From Paenibacillus sp. FSL H7-0737 (GTDB taxonomy: Bacteria; Bacillota; Bacilli; Paenibacillales; Paenibacillaceae), in NCBI RefSeq assembly GCF_000758545.1, contig NZ_CP009279.1:2294001-2358000 (forward strand): a DNA stretch of 64,000 bases, in the 5' to 3' direction. The position numbers and the translations under genes are program-made. Positions 61,332 through 64,000 of the stretch are shown here, piece by piece. Position 1 is the first letter of the stretch, and each line of letters begins with the position of its first letter. A model generated the notes under the pieces. That model was not told where the DNA came from and made no database searches. It saw only the letters and a program-made list of their open reading frames with translations.

Positions 61332-61532
61332 TAGTCTTCTTTAAATATATGAAAGTATAAGTTATGCCAATAAGCTATAAATAACAAAGATGAAGGCGAA
61401 CAGAATCATAATGACTGCAGTTAAGGCCATGCCCCGCTTAAACTGCGGCGGGACACGATCCTTGGTCATAATTAGAACTGCGCCTAGACATAAGACTAGG
61501 ACAACATAAATCGCGATATTTTCTGTGTTCAT
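61332..61532 (-). CDS. Small two-helix membrane protein (66 residues)
   Basis: ATG at 61532, stop TAA at 61332-61334. It reads MNTENIAIYVVLVLCLGAVL (helix 1), then IMTKDRVPPQFKRG (loop) and MALTAVIMILFAFIFVIIAY (helix 2), WHNLYFHIFKED. Two helices around a basic loop. It starts 6 bases after the stop of the next minus-strand gene (61539), so it is probably the second gene of a two-gene unit. The ribosome site (CAGGT) is weak. No family recognised. Confidence 0.6.
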
Positions 61533-61538
61533 ATTCTG

Positions 61539-61772
61539 TTATACCTGTTTGAAGGCTGCGATGATATTTTTATACTCTTCTTCATTATCTTTATAAGATT
61601 CTTTGTTGAATCGGTTGTTCACCCACTGCATCATAGCTGGACGACTAAGGAAAGTATGTGTTTCTTCTCCCCATTGATCGGAGATTTCGCGAAGTACAAT
61701 ATAACGTCCTTGAACTTCTACCGTCATCATATTCCATTTGTCTGTTTTGTATATTTCATGTTTTTTGATCAT
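61539..61772 (-). CDS. Small conserved hypothetical protein
   Basis: 77 residues from ATG 61772, 8 bases after GGGTGG; a longer frame to 61829 has no site. MIKKHEIYKTDKWNMMTVEV, then RYIVLREISDQWGEETHTFL and PAMMQWVNNRFNKESY, EEEYKNIIAAF. A beta-rich N-terminus followed by a helix; no known motif. Read away from cspA, with a second small membrane gene just downstream. Confidence 0.75.
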   Translation of the reverse strand: MIKKHEIYKTDKWNMMTVEVQGRYIVLREISDQWGEETHTFLSRPAMMQWVNNRFNKESYKDNEEEYKNIIAAFKQV

Positions 61773-61871
61773 TATCATTACCACCCTGGCGATTTTTGGC
61801 TTTTGGCTCAATGATAACGCACTGGTCAAGGGAAAAGCAAATTAAATCACATATTTAAAGATCCAGATAGA

Positions 61872-61900
61872 TTGATTTGAGTAAAAGATTGCAGTATAAT
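61872..61900 (+). promoter_or_regulatory. Promoter of the cold-shock gene
   Basis: TTGATT (61872-61877), 17-bp spacer, TATAAT (61895-61900). The start site near 61907 is directly before the perfect palindrome CGCCATATATGGCG (61910-61923), so the mRNA would begin with a hairpin; the leader is only about 40 bases. Confidence 0.75.
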
Positions 61901-61946
61901 ATAGTTATACGCCATATATGGCGGTTATTTTTAGGAGGTTGTTCAA

Positions 61947-62144
61947 TTGAAAGGTACAGTAAAATGGTTTAACGCAGAAAAAGGTTATGGTTTTCTTCAA
62001 GTAGAAGGCGGCGAAGATGTATTCGTACACTTCTCAGCAATTCAAGGTGAAGGATTCAAAACTTTGGACGAAGGTCAAGAAGTAGAATTCGATATCACTG
62101 ATGGTAATCGTGGACCGCAAGCTGAAAACGTAGTAAAATTATAA
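61947..62144 (+). CDS. Cold-shock protein (CspA/CspB family)
   Basis: 65 residues, the usual length, starting at TTG 61947 after [28 protein letters not shown] contains RNP1 (KGYGFLQV) and VFVHFSAI is RNP2; [17 protein letters not shown] follows. It binds single-stranded RNA/DNA as an RNA chaperone. A TTG start with a very strong Shine-Dalgarno is unusual for this highly expressed family. The 5' leader is short, unlike the long E. coli cspA leader. Confidence 0.96.
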   Translation: MKGTVKWFNAEKGYGFLQVEGGEDVFVHFSAIQGEGFKTLDEGQEVEFDITDGNRGPQAENVVKL

Positions 62145-62227
62145 GAAACGGCAAAGACAGTTAAGCTGTCTGCTATAAATATATAATTTACTTGGCAAGC
62201 CCTTGCAAGAGTGGTTACCAACTATAG

Positions 62228-62258
62228 AACACAGTTCTTTCGGGAACTGTGTTTTTTT
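62228..62258 (+). terminator. Terminator after the cold-shock gene
   Basis: AACACAGTTC, short loop TTTCGG, GAACTGTGTT, then TTTTT. A small hairpin (AGACAGTTAAGCTGTCT) lies just after the stop codon at about 62155-62171. Confidence 0.9.
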
Positions 62259-62284
62259 ACGTCTAATAGACATCAATTTAGATG

Positions 62285-62330
62285 AAAGGTCTTTGCATTC
62301 CCAAGCGAAGGGATAGCAAAGACCTTTTAA
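62285..62330. terminator. Second hairpin, probable terminator between cspA and the MFS gene
   Basis: AAAGGTCTTTGC (62285-62296) and GCAAAGACCTTT (62316-62327), with inner ATTCCC/GGGAT. On the plus strand TTAATATTTTTG follows. It may end the convergent MFS gene too. Confidence 0.7.
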
Positions 62331-62356
62331 TATTTTTGAGTATCAGAAGTGTTCTA

Positions 62357-63604
62357 TTATAGGGAAGCTTTTTTGTTCTTATTCTTGAAATAACGCATTG
62401 AATCTCGATGGGTATCCAATAAATGCTGTCCTAAAAAGCCTACAAAAGCAAGAAGGCTGAAGCCAACCGCTACCATATAGAAGGTGAAGCGTCCTGCTTC
62501 CTGATAGATCATTCCACCAAATGTACCACTTAGAAGTCCAGTTGCACTTGACCAAACAACTGTGTAGATTGCAAGACCGGTTGCTCGGAGACGATCAGGA
62601 ATAATCCGAGTGATATAGCGGACACATGTTACAAAAAAGACGCCAAATGTCAGGCTATGCAAGGCTTGAATCGCGATTATAGAGCCTGGGTGATCGGCGA
62701 GCGCCATTAGTAGAAAGCGAAGGGCATACATGAGACTGGCTAAAATTAATAAGGGCAGTTCTTTAAATTTGTCGCCGTATTTGCCGAGTATAAATAATAC
62801 AGGGATTTCACTTAGTGCTGAGGCAAGTAATGCCCAGCCGATCACTTCCTCACCAGCGCCCAGGTTCTTTAAACTGATGGTGAGAAAAGCTTCGTTCATT
62901 CTATGTCCCAGTGCGAGTACAAAGACACATCCGAAGAACCACAGCACTTCTTTTCGCAAAAGGATATCTTTAAGCCCATGCTCTTTCTTGCCTGGTTTGG
63001 TAGTAACAGCTTTCTGATTGGGGAGCTCTGGAACAGTTTTTTTGACATCCTTTAGGCCAATTGTAATTAGAAGTGCGATTATAATGATAATAATACATAA
63101 GGTAAGACTCCAAGTAGCACCTAAAGCTCTAAGCGCATACCCGACGGTTAAAGCAAAGAAAGAATAGCCTAATGAGCCAAATACACGAATTGTAATGAAG
63201 TTTCGTCCGTGTCGCTCCGCAATTTTGATGGCCATTGTATCAGCAAGCGGAAAAACTGGGTAATAGAAGAAGTAGAAAAAGGACAAAATAAGCATAACGG
63301 AAGAAAATTCGGTCGCTCTGGCTAATAGAAGTCCGGTAACTAATTGCCCCGCGAGTAAAATAAACATGATTTTTCGAATGGTACCTAGCTTATCGCTCAT
63401 CATACTCCAGAAGAGATTGGATAGGATGGAGATGAGGGGACCGAGAGAATACAAGTAGCCCACCTGAGAACTGCTAAACCCTAAATGTGTGTAGAATAAA
63501 GGAAAGTAGGATACTACAAGAACGCTAGTGCCATAAATCGTAAAAAGAAAGGAACGAAGCCAATTCTGATCGCTGTAAGGGCTTCCGGTCCGTTTTGAAA
63601 ACAT
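62357..63604 (-). CDS. MFS transporter, LacY/NupG-like (MFS_1-type)
   Basis: 415 residues, 12 helices. SFLFTIYGTSVLVVSYFPLFYTHLGFSS-like opening (from about residue 17), then LSNLFWSMMSDKLGTIRKIM as motif A and FYPVFPLADTMAIKIAERHG, then FITIRVFGSLGYSFFAL, the pattern of the 3-phenylpropionate/nucleoside/lactose-symporter branch (MFS_1_like). A proton-linked importer or efflux pump of a sugar or nucleoside-type compound; the substrate is not identifiable. No sugar-utilisation genes are adjacent. Confidence 0.85.
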   Translation of the reverse strand: MFSKRTGSPYSDQNWLRSFLFTIYGTSVLVVSYFPLFYTHLGFSSSQVGYLYSLGPLISILSNLFWSMMSDKLGTIRKIMFILLAGQLVTGLLLARATEFSSVMLILSFFYFFYYPVFPLADTMAIKIAERHGRNFITIRVFGSLGYSFFALTVGYALRALGATWSLTLCIIIIIIALLITIGLKDVKKTVPELPNQKAVTTKPGKKEHGLKDILLRKEVLWFFGCVFVLALGHRMNEAFLTISLKNLGAGEEVIGWALLASALSEIPVLFILGKYGDKFKELPLLILASLMYALRFLLMALADHPGSIIAIQALHSLTFGVFFVTCVRYITRIIPDRLRATGLAIYTVVWSSATGLLSGTFGGMIYQEAGRFTFYMVAVGFSLLAFVGFLGQHLLDTHRDSMRYFKNKNKKASL

Positions 63605-63730
63605 GAAAGTGCACTCCTCTGAGATTGAAATATGGCTAGTATAGCATAAAGCAATGAAGGGTTATGTGTTTTATTCTTGAATTGCGTTATTTCTGAATCT
63701 TTCATAATTTTACGAAAGTGATTTTGTTGT

Positions 63731-63760
63731 TTGTACAAATACGTCTGATCATATTATAAT
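63731..63760 (+). promoter_or_regulatory. Promoter of the YtpB-like gene
   Basis: TTGTAC (63731-63736), 18-bp spacer, TATAAT (63755-63760), then AAGGAG at 63776-63781. Confidence 0.7.
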
Positions 63761-63788
63761 AAGTGGTGATTTGGATAAGGAGACAACA

Positions 63789-63809
63789 ATGTGGAGGCAC
63801 TATCATTGA
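63789..63809 (+). other. Six-codon mini-ORF (MWRHYH) overlapping the YtpB-like start
   Basis: ATG 63789 follows AAGGAG at a good distance and reads M-W-R-H-Y-H, then TGA at 63807-63809. That stop overlaps by two bases the TTG start (63806) of the next gene, and its codons contain the GGAGG used by that gene. It could be a leader peptide coupling translation, or a chance start codon. Confidence 0.35.
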
Positions 63810-64000
63810 GTGAATTAGAGCAAGGCCGTTACCTTAGCCCGCGTGGCCCTATTGGGCTTATGAACAGGGTCTATAAGTACGTGCTGCCAGAAGTGAGAGA
63901 AAGTCTGGACTTCTGGCGCCAAGATGCGAATGGGATTCCCGATCCCGAGCTCCGGAAGCAAGCACTTGCCAGCATTGAAACAAAGGAGTTTCACTGCATA
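63806..64000 (+). CDS. ytpB: YtpB-like sesquarterpene synthase, DUF2600 (5' part only)
   Basis: The frame from TTG 63806 (8 bases after GGAGG) is open to the window edge, 65 codons. LMNRVYKYVLPEVRESLDFW and IPDPELRKQALASIETKEFH, CI match the start of the tetraprenyl-beta-curcumene synthase family (B. subtilis YtpB), which cyclises C35 isoprenoids to sesquarterpenes found in spores. The catalytic Asp-rich parts lie beyond the window. Promoter at 63731. Confidence 0.85.
   Translation, partial: MSELEQGRYLSPRGPIGLMNRVYKYVLPEVRESLDFWRQDANGIPDPELRKQALASIETKEFHCI

Noticed and set aside
1-64000. CRISPR arrays, prophage or insertion sequences
   Set aside because: The repeats found are either palindromic, tandem without spacers, or dispersed; no Cas, transposase, integrase or phage structural gene is seen.

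Overview
The window looks like chromosomal DNA of a low-to-mid GC, spore-forming Firmicute, most likely a Paenibacillus. The reasons are strong AGGAGG-type ribosome binding sites, frequent TTG and GTG starts, a Gram-positive coproporphyrin-type haem operon (hemE-hemH-hemY), LTA-synthase, RacE, YtxH, YuzB, YfmR and YtpB-type proteins, a spore-type LysM/M14 endopeptidase, and intergenic regions packed with short local repeats. No phage, insertion sequence, CRISPR array or rRNA is seen. One tRNA gene (tRNA-Leu, anticodon CAG) is present.

Layout. 1-1050: end of an upstream gene, then repeat-rich DNA holding a C-terminal remnant of an IlvD/Edd dehydratase. 1054-7283: a Rossmann reductase and a DapA-like lyase (one overlapping pair), a MalY/PatB aminotransferase, a small hypothetical protein with a nucleoside hydrolase, and a secreted GH18-like protein. 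7284-13513: repeat cluster, lipoprotein, membrane protein, a 148-bp palindromic element, a radical SAM protein, a BASS-type transporter and a chemotaxis receptor. 13664-17640: a histidyl-tRNA synthetase behind an apparent attenuator leader, an HD hydrolase and a DbpA-type RNA helicase followed by three 51-bp repeats that read as peptide in another frame. 18085-23718: ABC exporter, MFS transporter, methyltransferase, tRNA-Leu, and a PadR/DUF2812 pair behind a 20-bp palindromic operator. 23940-27029: a 1029-residue multi-PAS hybrid histidine kinase.

27045-32068 looks like a zinc-starvation (Zur) island. Two near-perfect Zur-box palindromes are present. One lies on the promoter of a NusG-domain-II membrane protein, the other on the promoter of a cysteine-depleted ribosomal protein L33 followed by a YciC-type CobW GTPase. 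A second CobW GTPase and a YcgR/YcgQ-like permease pair lie between them on the minus strand.

32189-46349 is mostly housekeeping and conserved genes: DUF6157, GNAT, metallo-beta-lactamase fold, a protein with two tandem HTH units, Dabb, a HepT/DUF86-like protein lacking the usual histidine, a cysteine-rich SufR-like regulator, YtxH, glutamate racemase, the LysM/M14 endopeptidase, a histidine-rich HesB-like protein, YuzB, LTA synthase-like, an RlmL-type methyltransferase, an O-methyltransferase and an MFS transporter. 46450-50172 is the haem operon with its promoter and three 11-bp phased TGTCAT repeats. 50281-57040 is a co-oriented run: CapA, GDPD, FAH, DUF92, TetR, ABC-F, TPR. 57095-61772 is a minus-strand run: NAGPA, M42 peptidase, LapA, PepF, two small proteins. 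The window ends with a cold-shock gene, an MFS transporter and the start of a YtpB-like terpene synthase gene.

All calls come from reading the sequence. No database search was run. Start sites were often moved inward from the longest open frame to fit a ribosome binding site.
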